DNA of 64,000 bases from Sulfuricurvum sp. Lineage in GTDB: Bacteria > Campylobacterota > Campylobacteria > Campylobacterales > Sulfurimonadaceae. The position numbers and the translations under genes were made by a program. The notes below the pieces were generated by a model, which was given only the letters and a program-made list of their open reading frames with translations, ran no database searches and was not told the origin of the DNA. The stretch covers positions 24,595 through 88,594 of the forward strand of contig NZ_JAUYFF010000016.1 of the NCBI RefSeq assembly GCF_030691015.1, read 5' to 3'. This document shows positions 20,209 through 28,103 of the stretch, piece after piece. Each line of letters begins with the position of its first letter. The first letter of the stretch is position 1.

Positions 20209-21111
20209 TTAGCTCAAAATCGCCTTAGCGAGTTCAAACTGATTGGCCGTCATAATGTGGATTTTCGGATGGAGTGCTTTGAGTTCTTCGAAAAGGGTTT
20301 TGCTTAGCTCAAATCCGACTCTGTACTCTTCTTCTGGGCTGATGAGGGATGCCGCTTCGAGTGCTTCGACCCATGCATGAGGCACATAAATCCCCGGAAC
20401 GTTTTCATCTAAAAAGCGGGCAGTACGGAGTTTCGTGATCGGAAAATAGCCCAAAACGAGGACACAAGAGCCATTGTTCTCACGGTTGGCTTCCGCCATC
20501 ATATCGAGTAATTTTTTGGCGTTTTCGAGATCGTAGACGGGTTGGGAGATAATGCCGATGGCTCCGTGAGCTACTTTTTTGGTCATTTTCTTTTGGAGTG
20601 TCGCGGAACTTTTGGCATAGGCGTCGATAACGGCGAAGGGGTAAATCTCTTGTACGGGGGCGAGAAGTTTCTGCTCTGCCAAGTCGGTGCCGTTGTTGAG
20701 GGTTGTGATGATGTCGAGGAGGAGTTTGCTGTTCCCCTCAAAAACCCCTTTGGCGTGCGGTTGATCGGAGTAGTGGGCGCTGTCACCTGTGAGGGCAAGG
20801 ATGGCACGGACATTGGATTCATTTGCACCGAGGAGATCGGATTGCAAAGCGATACGGTTGCGGTCGCGCATACTCATCGTGGCCAGTGTCGGGAGTCCGA
20901 AACGATCTTGGAGTTTCATCGCGGCGAAGAGGGCGTTGTATTTGAGTTTGGCAAGAGGATTGTCGGTGGTGCTGAAACCATCGACGAGTTTATCGAGACC
21001 CAATGCGGCGATTTTCTCAATCGTCGGGGCGAACTGAGCAGAACGCGACGGGGTTGTCTCTAAAGTAATATAGGTGCTGTTTCGTAGTTTATCTATAAAG
21101 GTTTCGAACAA
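20209..21111 (-). CDS. Methylenetetrahydrofolate reductase-like protein
   Basis: The 300-residue TIM-barrel protein of the MTHFR family shows YITLETTPSRSAQF at the start (the E of the ExxPP-like strand), a second block DRNRIALQSDLLGAN with AILALTGD, and a third GAIGIISQPVYDLENAK region. The MRDRNRIALQSD block is closer to the MTHFR half of Bacillus YitJ-type proteins than to classical MetF, which has VTYGANSGERDRT. It may therefore be a second, divergent 5,10-methylene-THF reductase or act in one-carbon metabolism beside another MetF. Start TTG 21111 gives MFETFIDKL. It is divergent from serB with facing TATAAT boxes. Confidence 0.72.
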   Translation of the reverse strand: MFETFIDKLRNSTYITLETTPSRSAQFAPTIEKIAALGLDKLVDGFSTTDNPLAKLKYNALFAAMKLQDRFGLPTLATMSMRDRNRIALQSDLLGANESNVRAILALTGDSAHYSDQPHAKGVFEGNSKLLLDIITTLNNGTDLAEQKLLAPVQEIYPFAVIDAYAKSSATLQKKMTKKVAHGAIGIISQPVYDLENAKKLLDMMAEANRENNGSCVLVLGYFPITKLRTARFLDENVPGIYVPHAWVEALEAASLISPEEEYRVGFELSKTLFEELKALHPKIHIMTANQFELAKAILS

Positions 21112-21125
21112 AAGGTGCCTTTGGA

Positions 21126-21131
21126 TATAAT
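21126..21131 (+). promoter_or_regulatory. Probable -10 element of serB
   Basis: TATAAT on the plus strand, 33 bases before the TTG start of serB, in the 53-base divergent gap with the MTHFR-like gene. Confidence 0.5.
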
Positions 21132-21137
21132 TGCGTC

Positions 21138-21143
21138 ATTATA
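21138..21143 (-). promoter_or_regulatory. Probable -10 element of the MTHFR-like gene
   Basis: TATAAT on the minus strand, 26 bases before the TTG start at 21111. It lies 6 bases from the serB -10 on the other strand, so the two promoters must compete for polymerase. Confidence 0.5.
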
Positions 21144-21164
21144 ACAAAATGTGGGAAATCTATT

Positions 21165-21797
21165 TTGATAAAATTAGCGGTATTTGATTTTGATTCGACA
21201 TTGATGGATGGCGAAACTATCGATTTTTTTGCGGAAGCACTAGGCATCGGTGAACAAGTGAGTGCAATCACGGAGCGGGCGATGAATGGAGAACTCGATT
21301 TTTTCGAGTCTTTACAGCAGCGTGTCACTCTTTTAAAAGGGTTGGAATTTGGTCTTGTCGAAGAGATTTGCCAAAACCTCCCTTACATGAACGGTGCGGT
21401 AGAGACAATCGCGGCACTGAAAGAACGCGGTATCAAAGTGGTCTGTTTTAGCGGTGGCTTTCGAACGGCGACCTCGTACGCGAAAAATATCCTCGGATAC
21501 GATGCCGATTTCTCCAATGTTCTTCATGCGAAAGAGGGAAAGCTCACGGGGCTTGTCGGCGGAGATATGATGTTTGATTTTTCCAAAGGGGATATGCTGA
21601 AGCGTCTGCAAGGACTTTTCGGCATCAGCGAAGAAGAGACAATGGTGGTGGGTGACGGTGCGAACGATCGTTCGATGTTTGCCCATGCCGGAACCCGTGT
21701 TGCGTTTTGCGCCAAAGAGATCCTCAAAAAAGAGGCAAATGTTATCGTAGATACAAAAGACCTCACACAGATTATTACAAAGGTATTTCCATGTTAG
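21165..21797 (+). CDS. serB: Phosphoserine phosphatase
   Basis: SerB is a HAD-family phosphatase for the last step of serine synthesis. The 210-residue protein has the DXDST motif D8-F-D10-ST (nucleophile D8, acid D10), FSGGFRT (motif II), and VVGDGANDRSMFAHAG (motifs III/IV). Start is TTG 21165; homology starts at LAVFDFDSTL, leaving no room for a later start. The protein lacks the N-terminal ACT domain of E. coli SerB. Its stop overlaps the next gene's ATG region by 7 bases. Confidence 0.92.
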   Translation: MIKLAVFDFDSTLMDGETIDFFAEALGIGEQVSAITERAMNGELDFFESLQQRVTLLKGLEFGLVEEICQNLPYMNGAVETIAALKERGIKVVCFSGGFRTATSYAKNILGYDADFSNVLHAKEGKLTGLVGGDMMFDFSKGDMLKRLQGLFGISEEETMVVGDGANDRSMFAHAGTRVAFCAKEILKKEANVIVDTKDLTQIITKVFPC

Positions 21798-22132
21798 AAA
21801 ATTCATTGTGGCTTCGCTACAACCCGACTAAAACGATCCGTGAAGTGTTGGCGCGGCTTTATGAGTGCAGTGCGGTAGAGATCGGGGCGGATGAACGTGC
21901 ATTGTACGCATCACTTAAACGTCACCTTACCAAAAAAGAGTTTCGGATGGTTATGATGAGTGAGGCGGGACTCTCGCCGGAAGAGATCGGAGCTGAAGTC
22001 GGACTGGTCGGTGAGGAACTTACCAAAGCACAATATAAGGCGTATCGTAAAATTCGTCAAGACAAAATCCGATTGGAAGTTCGTGCAAGCAAAGTGAAAG
22101 AAGAGGCTGATCCGGAGATTGAAGCAGAATAA
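21791..22132 (+). CDS. Small conserved helical protein, possible helix-turn-helix
   Basis: The protein has 113 residues from ATG 21791 (MLENSLWLRYNPTK). It overlaps serB by 7 bases and is probably co-translated with it. The middle part LTKKEFRMVMMSEAGLSPEEIGAEV, then GLVGEELTKAQYKAYRKIRQ, reads like the sigma-region-4/HTH pattern (leave the start of synthesis of a helix, turn, recognition helix), but the match is weak. The C-terminal 20 residues are charged. I do not recognise a named family. The serB overlap does not by itself indicate a role in serine metabolism. Confidence 0.72.
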   Translation: MLENSLWLRYNPTKTIREVLARLYECSAVEIGADERALYASLKRHLTKKEFRMVMMSEAGLSPEEIGAEVGLVGEELTKAQYKAYRKIRQDKIRLEVRASKVKEEADPEIEAE

Positions 22133-22238
22133 AGTGTGAGAGTTTGATACATTTTTGATAAAAAAAGCCAAAAATCTATCACATTAACATTCAGTTAAAG
22201 CTCCATTTATCCTTTATCCGATATCATTAAAGCGTATC

Positions 22239-22280
22239 AAGGCACCTTCACTGTTTTTTCGAAAATGTTGAAGGTGTCTT
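22239..22280 (+). promoter_or_regulatory. Hairpin in the 5' leader of the cytochrome c gene
   Basis: AAGGCACCTTCA (22239-22250) pairs with TGAAGGTGTCTT (22269-22280) as a 12-bp stem with one G-U pair and an 18-base loop. It ends 28 bases before the cytochrome ATG, ahead of the ribosome binding site GAAGGAGAA. It is not followed by a U-run, so it does not look like a simple terminator; an mRNA-stabilising or regulatory leader structure is more likely. Confidence 0.5.
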
Positions 22281-22308
22281 AAAATCAATAATTTCGAAGG
22301 AGAACGAC

Positions 22309-22641
22309 ATGAAAAAGTCAGCTTCATGCTTCCTTGCAGCTCTTGTTGCCGTAGGGATGATGAGTACAACGGCATCTGCCGATGTTAAAAAAGGTCAAAA
22401 AGTTTATTTGAAAACTTGTAAAAATTGTCATGGTAACGGTACTAAAGGTGCTGCTATGCATACACAAGACGAGTGGGATGACCTTTTTGCTAACGGCGGT
22501 GCAAACATTATTAAAGCACACGCAAATGATAAATCAGCAGCATATTTCAACGGTGATGCATTTAAAAGCCAATCACAAGATCTACGCGATTTCTTGTTTG
22601 AATACGGTTCTGATTCAGGCAACGTCCCTTCTTGCGGCTAA
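22309..22641 (+). CDS. Small periplasmic monohaem c-type cytochrome
   Basis: The 110-residue precursor has a Sec signal peptide of about 24 residues (cleaved near TASA-DVKKG), giving a mature protein of about 86 residues with one haem site, C37-KN-C40-H41. It has the short class I layout (KKGQKVYLKTCKNCHGNG). The only methionine after the haem motif is M50, just 9 residues on, so the usual distal Met is absent; H51 or H71 are possible alternatives. The C-terminus has a conserved-looking EYGSDSGNVPSCG with an extra Cys. The leader holds a strong hairpin, the ribosome binding site AAGGAGAA is good, and a terminator follows, so it is a single-gene unit. Likely an electron carrier; the partner is unknown. 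Confidence 0.88.
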   Translation: MKKSASCFLAALVAVGMMSTTASADVKKGQKVYLKTCKNCHGNGTKGAAMHTQDEWDDLFANGGANIIKAHANDKSAAYFNGDAFKSQSQDLRDFLFEYGSDSGNVPSCG

Positions 22642-22646
22642 TGCCT

Positions 22647-22688
22647 TAATACCCCTCTGGGGGTGTTACCTCTCTTCCTCTTTTTTTT
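22647..22688 (+). terminator. Rho-independent terminator after the cytochrome c gene
   Basis: TAATACCCC pairs with GGGGTGTTA around a TCTG loop (22647-22668). A pyrimidine tract ending in eight T bases (22681-22688) follows. The tail is a little distant from the stem. Confidence 0.6.
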
Positions 22689-22760
22689 GCTAATCCGCTT
22701 TGAATTCCTTTAAATACGCAACTCAATTATTTCTTTAAACGTATCGTACTACCATTAGGC

Positions 22761-22766
22761 TACAAT
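22761..22766 (+). promoter_or_regulatory. Probable -10 element of the SDR-family gene
   Basis: GGCTACAAT, with the ATG at 22791 and AAAGGG just before it. Confidence 0.45.
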
Positions 22767-22790
22767 AGACCCCGAATTAAAGGGATGCGC

Positions 22791-23654
22791 ATGAAAATAG
22801 TAATATGTGGTATAAGTGGATTTGTGGGAAGTGCATTGAAACGTTTTTTTGAAGAGAGAGGAGATTCGGTAATCGCGCTGAGTGTCCGTTCGGAAATTTC
22901 TGTTGAAACTATTGCACAGAAGTTGGAGGGGAGTGATGTTCTGATTAACCTTGCCGGAGCCAATATCTTGGGACGTTGGACGAGCGAGTATAAAGAACTA
23001 TTGCGCCAAAGTCGTCTGGAGACGACCGATAAACTGGTTAATGCCCTTTCTCGATGCGATCATCCTCCCCATACCTTTTTAAATGCTTCTGCTGTCGGTG
23101 TTTACGATGCCTATCATCAGCATGATGAATTTTCTTCCCATTATGGAGATGATTTTTTGGCTACCTTGGTGCAAGATTGGGAATATTCGGCATCTAATGC
23201 CCAATCGGAACAGACCCGCGTCTGTATGATGCGCTTCGGAGTAGTTTATGCCAATGGAGGCGGTGCAATGTCTAAAATGATCCCCCCCTTTAAACTTGGA
23301 TTCGGTGGAAAGATGGGAGACGGCTTTCAAATGATTTCATGGATACATTTGGATGATTTGGTTCGTGCATGTGCATTTTTGATCGATCATAAAGAGATAA
23401 ATGGTGTTGTAAATTTCACTTCTCCTGAACCAATTAGCAACTTAGAACAGACAAAAGCAATGGGGCGAATTTTGCATCGTCCCACTTTTTTTGATCTCCC
23501 TGCATGGGTTGTGAAGCTTGCATTCGGCGAAGGTTCCATCGTGATGTTGGAATCCAAAGAGGTGTATCCCCGTATTTTGCAGGACGCAGGGTTTGCGTTT
23601 CGCTACCCTACATTTGACAGTGCGATGGAAGAAATTGCTCACGCGCAAGGCTAA
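22791..23654 (+). CDS. NAD(P)-dependent epimerase-like SDR protein (YfcH family)
   Basis: The protein has 287 residues from ATG 22791; the in-frame ATG at 22785 overlaps the ribosome binding site. It is an extended-SDR protein of the TIGR01777/YfcH/SDR39U1 type: N-terminal CGISGFVGSALKRFF nucleotide-binding loop, LINLAGANILGRWTSEYKE, SAVGVYD, MRFGVVYANGGGAMSKMIPPFKLGFGG split over the substrate domain, ISWIHLDDLVRA, and a C-terminal DUF1731-like block LPAWVVKLAFGEGS. The substrate of this family is unknown. Its 3' end overlaps pfkA by 47 bases tail-to-tail, a long convergent overlap. Confidence 0.86.
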   Translation: MKIVICGISGFVGSALKRFFEERGDSVIALSVRSEISVETIAQKLEGSDVLINLAGANILGRWTSEYKELLRQSRLETTDKLVNALSRCDHPPHTFLNASAVGVYDAYHQHDEFSSHYGDDFLATLVQDWEYSASNAQSEQTRVCMMRFGVVYANGGGAMSKMIPPFKLGFGGKMGDGFQMISWIHLDDLVRACAFLIDHKEINGVVNFTSPEPISNLEQTKAMGRILHRPTFFDLPAWVVKLAFGEGSIVMLESKEVYPRILQDAGFAFRYPTFDSAMEEIAHAQG

Positions 23655-24588
23655 GGAGCTCTTCATCGAGACGGTAAGGGTGCAACGCCACTTCGTCAAT
23701 CGTTTTAAAGTTGAAATGGCTTTTGTTGTAGCAAATAACGGAATGACTTTTTCCCTCTAAGAGGGCATCGATTGCATAGGTAACAAATTTATAGGCCATG
23801 AGCCGATCATAAACACTCGGATTTCCTCCTCGTTGGATATACCCCAAGACAGAGACACGAGACTCAAATCCAAGCTCCTTTTCAAACCATTGAGCCACTT
23901 TATTGCTATCCAACGCTTCTGAGACGACGGCGATAAAATAGTCTCGCCCATGGGCCACTTGGGATTGAAAGCACCCTTTGTAGTCGTTCATATCGATCGG
24001 AATCTCGGGGATAAGGCACATTTCCGCACCCGAGGTAATAGCAGAGATAAGCGTCAGATAGCCGCAGTCACGCCCCATGGTCTCGATAACAAATGCTCTA
24101 TGGAAGGAGGATGCGGTATCCCGGATCTGATCGATGGCATCTTTGATCACCCCAAGCGCCGTATCGACCCCCAGACAATAATCGGTGCCGTTGATATCGT
24201 TATCGATCGTTGAGGGGATACCGCAAAATGCAATACCGCTCTCGTGGTAGAACCGCTCCATCCCGCGAAAACTTCCATCCCCTCCCAATACGATGAGTTT
24301 ATCAATACCATGAGATCGGAGATTCTCTGCGGCAACGGCACGAAAAGAGGACTCTTTGAAGCGCATTGAACGAGCAGATCCTATTTTTGTCCCACCACGG
24401 GTGATAATCCCTGCAACGTCATGGTAATCGGCAGGAGTGATAAGGTTGTCGATCAGCCCCTCATAGCCGTTACGGACAAAATAGGGCTGCATCCCTTTAG
24501 CATATGCGTATTCAACAAAACGTTTGAGAGCGGGATTCATCCCTGATACATCCCCACCTGAGCAGAGGATGGCTATTTTTTGATTCAT
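23608..24588 (-). CDS. pfkA: 6-phosphofructokinase, ATP-dependent type
   Basis: Pfk phosphorylates fructose 6-phosphate in glycolysis. The 326-residue protein has the N-terminal GGDVSGMNPALKR, VLGGDGSFRGM with Gly at position 105 (equivalent to E. coli G104, the mark of ATP rather than pyrophosphate use), the catalytic STIDNDINGTDYCLG (D129), and FVIETMGRDCGYL. It is the last gene of the Mla-like operon, overlapping the lipoprotein gene by 4 bases. Campylobacter species generally lack Pfk, so its presence supports a Sulfuricurvum/Sulfurimonas-type host with a fuller glycolytic route. Confidence 0.93.
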   Translation of the reverse strand: MNQKIAILCSGGDVSGMNPALKRFVEYAYAKGMQPYFVRNGYEGLIDNLITPADYHDVAGIITRGGTKIGSARSMRFKESSFRAVAAENLRSHGIDKLIVLGGDGSFRGMERFYHESGIAFCGIPSTIDNDINGTDYCLGVDTALGVIKDAIDQIRDTASSFHRAFVIETMGRDCGYLTLISAITSGAEMCLIPEIPIDMNDYKGCFQSQVAHGRDYFIAVVSEALDSNKVAQWFEKELGFESRVSVLGYIQRGGNPSVYDRLMAYKFVTYAIDALLEGKSHSVICYNKSHFNFKTIDEVALHPYRLDEELLSLAREQFLPSHCQM

Positions 24589-25184
24589 TTTGTCTCCTTA
24601 ATGAGTGTACTCAACCACAGAATGACTTGGCGGTTGAGTTCAAGAGTTGAATTTTTGAGTGCTTCGACTCCTCCTTGTGCATCCATAGACGCGGATGGAG
24701 AACTAATAATAAAGCGTTTGGTCGCAAGAAGTCGTTTGGTACGCACATCGATGAGACGGTAAGTAATATCAATATAGCCATCACTGGTATTTTTTGAAAA
24801 TCGGTGGTAAAAGGCATTTAAATCCGATTCGAGCATCAAATCGGCTTGAGCAGAGGAGATAGCGGGTGAGAGCGATGCAAATAAATTTTCCTCGTACAGC
24901 GATGAAAGGAGTGCGCGTTGTATCAATACGGTAGGGGTATCACTCCACCTGCTGTAGAGATAAGGGGCAGTTTCACCGTTTTCATGAAGATAAATAATAT
25001 TTTTTGTAGAGAGGGAAGCAATGGATTTTCCTGAAGCGACGCTGAGGCTTTTCGAGGATTTAGGAGTACCTTGTTTCACAAGTATCGGAGGGGAGAGAAG
25101 GGTGTACTCATTGACGGACGGCGCTTTGCTAGAGCATCCTAGCAGCACAAAAATAGTTACGAAATAAAGGATGTATTTACGCAT
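24585..25184 (-). CDS. Lipoprotein of the ABC transport auxiliary (PqiC/DUF330-like) family
   Basis: The 199-residue protein has a lipoprotein signal peptide with lipobox LLG-C17. The mature part has the family pattern NEYTLLSPP, IIYLHENGETAPYLYSRWSD, LIQRALLSSL, AFYHRF and ITYRLIDVRTKRLLATKRF. This matches the periplasmic lipoproteins that accompany MCE transport systems (PqiC and similar). It is likely anchored at the outer membrane, taking part in phospholipid transport between membranes with the upstream MlaEFD-like proteins. It is 3 bases from the MlaD-like gene and overlaps pfkA by 4. Confidence 0.8.
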   Translation of the reverse strand: MRKYILYFVTIFVLLGCSSKAPSVNEYTLLSPPILVKQGTPKSSKSLSVASGKSIASLSTKNIIYLHENGETAPYLYSRWSDTPTVLIQRALLSSLYEENLFASLSPAISSAQADLMLESDLNAFYHRFSKNTSDGYIDITYRLIDVRTKRLLATKRFIISSPSASMDAQGGVEALKNSTLELNRQVILWLSTLIKETK

Positions 25185-25187
25185 GCA

Positions 25188-26144
25188 TTACTCTCCTGGA
25201 CCCGGTTTCGGGGTTGATTTTTTGAACAGCAAATCGGAAGGACTCTCTCTAAGAGAGCGTAGTGTCATCTCCATTTCGTTTGTGAGGGAACGGGTTTGCT
25301 CCAGTAGGATTGTGAGTTCACTACTGGCCGGAGTAATATCATAATCACCTCGATCGACGTTGGCTTCTAGCTTTTTGATCAGGGTATGGCTCTCTCTTGA
25401 GGTTGCCTCAAGGGATTCGAGGGTTTTTGCCATTTTAGTTTGTACGAGTGTATTGAAATTACCCGAAGCGGTTTTGACGCTGATAGCAGCATCACCTACA
25501 GCTCCGAGAGACTTTGAAGCATTTTTTTCAAAGGCGATACTTTGTCCCAATAAGGCTTTAATCTCCCCTTGATAGTCGTCGATTTGAGCAGTTAAAGAGC
25601 GTAAATGTTCTAATGATTGGGCAACGTTTTCAACATTTTTATCGCTGAAAATACGATCGGCTCGATCTAGTGTGCGGGAGAGTTTGGAGGCCACGTCACT
25701 GAGTGATTCATCCAGACGTGTAATTAAAGAGGGGCTGGAGGGGATAGTCGGTATGGTGCCATTTCCGTTAGAGAGGAGCGGTGCATGTCGGGAACCGCCG
25801 GCTATTTCGATAAAGGCTAGCCCCGTAATACCGTAAAATTTGAGCAGTGCATTGGAATCGGTTTTGATCGGGGTCTCTTTTTTGATTTTTAGAGTTAACT
25901 CGACCTCTTCGCTGTTGTGGGGATTGATACGGATCGATTCAACTTTTCCGACGTCAACACCGTGAAATTTAACAGATGCTTCCGGGGCGAGTCCCGAGAC
26001 CGATTCGGTAATAAAAACCTTATAACGGCGGTACAATCGCTCATCTTGATTGTATTTCCCCAACCAAAAAGCAAAGGCAACGAGGGCAACTGTGAAGAGG
26101 ACAATGAAGACACCCATAGCGGTATAGTTAACACGTGATTCCAT
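25188..26144 (-). CDS. mlaD: MCE-family substrate-binding protein, MlaD-like
   Basis: The protein has 318 residues with the start at ATG 26144 (MESRVNYTAMGVF), where homology begins; the frame upstream is inside mlaF. One membrane anchor lies at about residues 10-30, then a single MCE domain at about 40-120 (YKVFITESVSGLAPEASVKFHGVDVGKVESI ... ALLKFYGITGLAFIEIAGG in pieces), then about 180 residues of coiled coil. It would form the periplasmic ring of a phospholipid ABC transporter. It is longer than E. coli MlaD because of the helical tail, and resembles the single-MCE proteins of Campylobacter. It overlaps mlaF by 17 bases. Confidence 0.88.
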   Translation of the reverse strand: MESRVNYTAMGVFIVLFTVALVAFAFWLGKYNQDERLYRRYKVFITESVSGLAPEASVKFHGVDVGKVESIRINPHNSEEVELTLKIKKETPIKTDSNALLKFYGITGLAFIEIAGGSRHAPLLSNGNGTIPTIPSSPSLITRLDESLSDVASKLSRTLDRADRIFSDKNVENVAQSLEHLRSLTAQIDDYQGEIKALLGQSIAFEKNASKSLGAVGDAAISVKTASGNFNTLVQTKMAKTLESLEATSRESHTLIKKLEANVDRGDYDITPASSELTILLEQTRSLTNEMEMTLRSLRESPSDLLFKKSTPKPGPGE

Positions 26145-26883
26145 ACGATCCCTTTTGAAAAAAATAATCGATAATCGGATGCTCGATTGCGAGAACCTCT
26201 TCAAGGCTCCCTTCTGCAATCGCTTTTTTCTCTCCCAATAACGTAAATCGATCCACAATATGATGAATTGTATCCAAATCATGGGTCACCATAATAATAG
26301 TAAGCCCTAAAAGATCACGTAATTGTTGAATTAGTGCATCAAATTGACGTGAGCTTAGGGGGTCTAGTCCTGAGGTCGGTTCATCCAAAAAAAGGAGTTT
26401 AGGATCAAGGGCAAGGGCGCGAGCGAGAGCCGCCCGCTTAATCATCCCGCCGCTGAGCTGGGAGGGGTAGAGATGTTTTGCGTGGGGCGGAAGTCCCACA
26501 AGGTTGATTTTTAGCCGGATCAACTCCTCGATGAGCTTAGGTGAGAGATTGGTGTATTCGTTGTAGAGGAGTGCGATGTTCTCTCCGACGGTGAGAGAGG
26601 AGTAGAGGGCGCCCGATTGAAATAGTACTCCCCAAGAGCGGCGTAACCCGGCCGCTTCCAGCGGGGTTAGTTTGGAGAGATCGTGCCCCAGAACATGGAT
26701 GGTGCCGCTTTGAGGGCGCTCCAAGAGGATCATCTCCCGCATCAGGGTCGATTTACCCGATCCGCTTCCCCCTAACAGGGCGTAGATTTCGTTTTCTCGT
26801 ACCGTGCAGTTGATATGGTCGTGAATCAGATGTTCTCCGAATGCAGTAACGACATCACGAACATCGATGATAATCTGTTTCAC
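26128..26883 (-). CDS. mlaF: ABC transporter ATP-binding protein, MlaF-like
   Basis: The 251-residue ATPase of the phospholipid transporter has Walker A GGSGSGKST, Q-loop LFQSGALYSSL (an MlaF-type hallmark), signature LSGGMIKRAALARA, Walker B LLFLDEPTSGLDP and H-loop MVTHD. It overlaps mlaE by 4 bases and mlaD by 17, consistent with equal translation of one complex. Direction of lipid flow cannot be told from sequence. Confidence 0.92.
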   Translation of the reverse strand: MKQIIIDVRDVVTAFGEHLIHDHINCTVRENEIYALLGGSGSGKSTLMREMILLERPQSGTIHVLGHDLSKLTPLEAAGLRRSWGVLFQSGALYSSLTVGENIALLYNEYTNLSPKLIEELIRLKINLVGLPPHAKHLYPSQLSGGMIKRAALARALALDPKLLFLDEPTSGLDPLSSRQFDALIQQLRDLLGLTIIMVTHDLDTIHHIVDRFTLLGEKKAIAEGSLEEVLAIEHPIIDYFFQKGSYGITC

Positions 26884-27998
26884 AGTTTCAGTTCCGTTAA
26901 GAGGATAGAGAAAAGTGCATCACAGGCAATGACCAAAAAGATAGCATTTACGACACTTTTGGTGGTATAGCGCCCTATACTCTCCGTATTCATGGAGACT
27001 TGAAATCCGCGGTAGGTACTTACAAAAGCGATCAAAAAGGCGAAAAAAGGTCCTTTTATGATACCGATGAGGTAATGTTTCAATGCTAATGCACCCTGAA
27101 GACGGTGGATAAATTCAGTGAAACTCAAATGCGAATGTGCCTGTGCAATCACCATTCCTCCGAAAATCCCTACCATATCAGCAAAGAAAATAAGGAGCGG
27201 CATAACGATCATTAGCGCGAATACTCTCGGCCATACCAAAAAGGTAAAAGGGTCAAATCCCATCGTTTTCATCGCATCGATCTCTTGGGTCATTTTCATG
27301 GCACCGATTTGGGCGGTAAATGCCGAACCGCTCCGTCCGGCGACGACGATTGCGGTGATCAGGGGGGCGAGCTCACGGGTGAGGGATATTCCGATCATAT
27401 CGACGATAAAGATATCGGCACCGAATTTTTGAAGCTGGACAACACTTTGATAGGCTACAACGACCCCGATCAAAAACGCACTGATAGCGATAATGGGAAG
27501 TGCCCGTGTTCCCGTCTCCACAATATGGGCTCCGATAGAGCGATAACGGATGAGACTCGGATGTTTGAGGGTATAAAACAATAAAACAAATGCTTCACCT
27601 AAAAAGGATAAAAAATTTCCGATCCCTAAAATACTTCGATGTGTTTCTTTCCCAATCTGATAGAGCCAAGAGGGAGATTTAGGCAATGGAGCTTCTTGGA
27701 GCGCTTTTGCATAGAGAAGACGGAAAAGATGGGAATGCTCTTTTTGTTCGCCGATCGTTTCACAGATACATCCCTTCTCTTCAAACCTACGGTTTGAGAG
27801 CTGCCACAATGCAACTCCCGATGAATCGATGTCAGATATTCCGCTAAGATCCCAAAGGACGTAGGTATGAGGCTGAAGAGTTTCGAGTTGATGCGTCACG
27901 GAAAAGAGATGTTCAATCGTCCATGCACCACTGCACCCTATAAGGGTACGAGAAGCTTCCTCTGTGATGATAAGGGATGCGGATATAGCACTTTGCAT
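26880..27998 (-). CDS. mlaE: MlaE-like permease with fused N-terminal STAS domain
   Basis: The protein has 372 residues. The first 110 form a STAS-like domain (YVLWDLSGISDIDSSGVALW), which in E. coli is a separate protein, MlaB. Residues about 140-372 are the MlaE permease with five to six hydrophobic helices, ELAPLITAIVVAGRSGSAFTAQIG and MKMTQEIDAMKTMGFDPF. It is the first gene of the operon mlaE-mlaF-mlaD-lipoprotein-pfkA. The fusion keeps the regulatory subunit in fixed ratio to the permease; such STAS-MlaE fusions occur in several proteobacteria. Confidence 0.92.
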   Translation of the reverse strand: MQSAISASLIITEEASRTLIGCSGAWTIEHLFSVTHQLETLQPHTYVLWDLSGISDIDSSGVALWQLSNRRFEEKGCICETIGEQKEHSHLFRLLYAKALQEAPLPKSPSWLYQIGKETHRSILGIGNFLSFLGEAFVLLFYTLKHPSLIRYRSIGAHIVETGTRALPIIAISAFLIGVVVAYQSVVQLQKFGADIFIVDMIGISLTRELAPLITAIVVAGRSGSAFTAQIGAMKMTQEIDAMKTMGFDPFTFLVWPRVFALMIVMPLLIFFADMVGIFGGMVIAQAHSHLSFTEFIHRLQGALALKHYLIGIIKGPFFAFLIAFVSTYRGFQVSMNTESIGRYTTKSVVNAIFLVIACDALFSILLTELKL

Positions 27999-28103
27999 CG
28001 TTTATTATAACGCATTCTATAAAATCTTAATTCATATTTTTAGTGAATGGTATAGTGTTTGCTTTTTAGTATCACTACAAACATTTTTTCAAGGATTTAA
28101 GTC

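Noticed and set aside
22190..22230. TAAAG ... CCGATAT upstream of the cytochrome gene, resembling a sigma-28 flagellar promoter.
   Set aside because: The spacing between the two parts is 2 bases longer than the sigma-28 consensus, and the gene has no link with flagella.
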